Source: JBBQNY01 sp038255255 (GTDB lineage: Bacteria > Pseudomonadota > Gammaproteobacteria > Xanthomonadales > Ahniellaceae). Taken from it: a stretch of 14,053 nt of DNA. Below, piece by piece: positions 13,938 to 14,053 of this stretch. Within the stretch, counting starts at the first letter, position 1. Each line of letters opens with the position of its first letter. Below the pieces are notes generated by a model. The model was given only the letters and a program-made list of their open reading frames with translations. It ran no database searches and was not told the origin of the DNA. Position numbers and translations under genes: made by a program. The DNA lies in NCBI GenBank assembly GCA_038255255.1, contig JBBSLL010000049.1, forward strand, positions 1 to 14,053. Reading direction: 5' to 3'.

Positions 13938-14053
13938 TGCTCAGCGATGACCGACTCTCGCACGGCTTGAGCCGCACTACCATGGGCGCTGTCGCGTTTC
14001 ACTGCCGAGTTCGGGATGGGATCGGGTGGGACCACGACGCTGTGATCGCTGAG
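13938..14053 (-). rRNA. rrf: 5S ribosomal RNA (probably lacking one or two 5' bases at window edge)
   Basis: The minus strand reads the core 5S features in order: GTGGTCCCACC (helix II/III start), CCATCCCGAACTCGGCAGTG (loop B/C region), GAAACGC, CCATGGTAGTG, and the GCGAGAGT loop E motif. The ends pair as CTCAGCGAT with ATCGCTGAG (helix I, nine perfect pairs), and the next outer base at the 3' end is C, so the 5' end probably extends one or two bases beyond the window. The observed 116 bases fit a total near 118-120. It is the last gene of an rRNA operon whose 23S and 16S should lie to the right, transcribed leftward. Confidence 0.95.

Noticed and set aside
13540..14035. Minus-strand open frames with repeated peptide segments over the 5S region
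   Set aside because: The repeated peptide (ESVIAEHLQPKTPQ) is simply the translated 5S rRNA 3' end and terminator, present twice. These are not proteins.

Overview
This GC-rich, densely packed window most likely comes from a gammaproteobacterium of the Xanthomonadales / Nevskiales / Steroidobacterales type. The evidence is the mreBCD-mrdA cluster, a dihydrolipoyl dehydrogenase with its own N-terminal lipoyl domain, GTAG-headed REP-like palindromes and a gammaproteobacterial-looking 5S rRNA. The lineage is inferred from gene content and not proven.

Layout, left to right. (1) Positions 1-2987, minus strand: the cell-elongation operon mreB-mreC-mreD-mrdA. mrdA (PBP2) runs off the left edge. mreC/mreD and mreD/mrdA are joined by 4-base ATGA overlaps. 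(2) Positions 3128-4066, plus strand: a PfkB-family kinase resembling bacterial adenosine kinase, divergent from mreB. (3) Positions 4095-8537, minus strand: a three-gene operon with 12-base gaps, aceF (PDH E2), an MscS-family mechanosensitive channel, and lpdA (lipoyl-E3). aceE is not adjacent. (4) Positions 8567-8712: a cluster of palindromes, including two GTAG-type REP-like elements, one of which supplies the stop codon of the next gene. (5) Positions 8709-13250, minus strand: a two-gene cell-surface operon. The first gene encodes an 876-residue exported protein with a DUF11 domain and a probable beta-propeller; the second encodes a 628-residue autotransporter with a Calx-beta-like segment and a C-terminal beta-barrel. 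(6) Positions 13251-13760: an untranslated leader or intergenic region with no convincing gene. (7) Positions 13761-14053, minus strand: the end of an rRNA operon. It holds a nearly complete 5S rRNA, a terminator, a truncated and diverged copy of the 5S 3' half, and a second terminator.

Together these are two housekeeping operons (rod shape and peptidoglycan synthesis; pyruvate dehydrogenase E2/E3), one nucleoside or sugar kinase, the 3' end of an rRNA operon, and one accessory surface locus between rRNA and PDH genes. The least ordinary parts are the surface protein pair, the REP/stop-codon junction, the palindromic region before aceF, the channel gene inside the PDH operon, and the tandem 5S remnant. 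I did not see a defence system, integrase, insertion sequence or CRISPR array.
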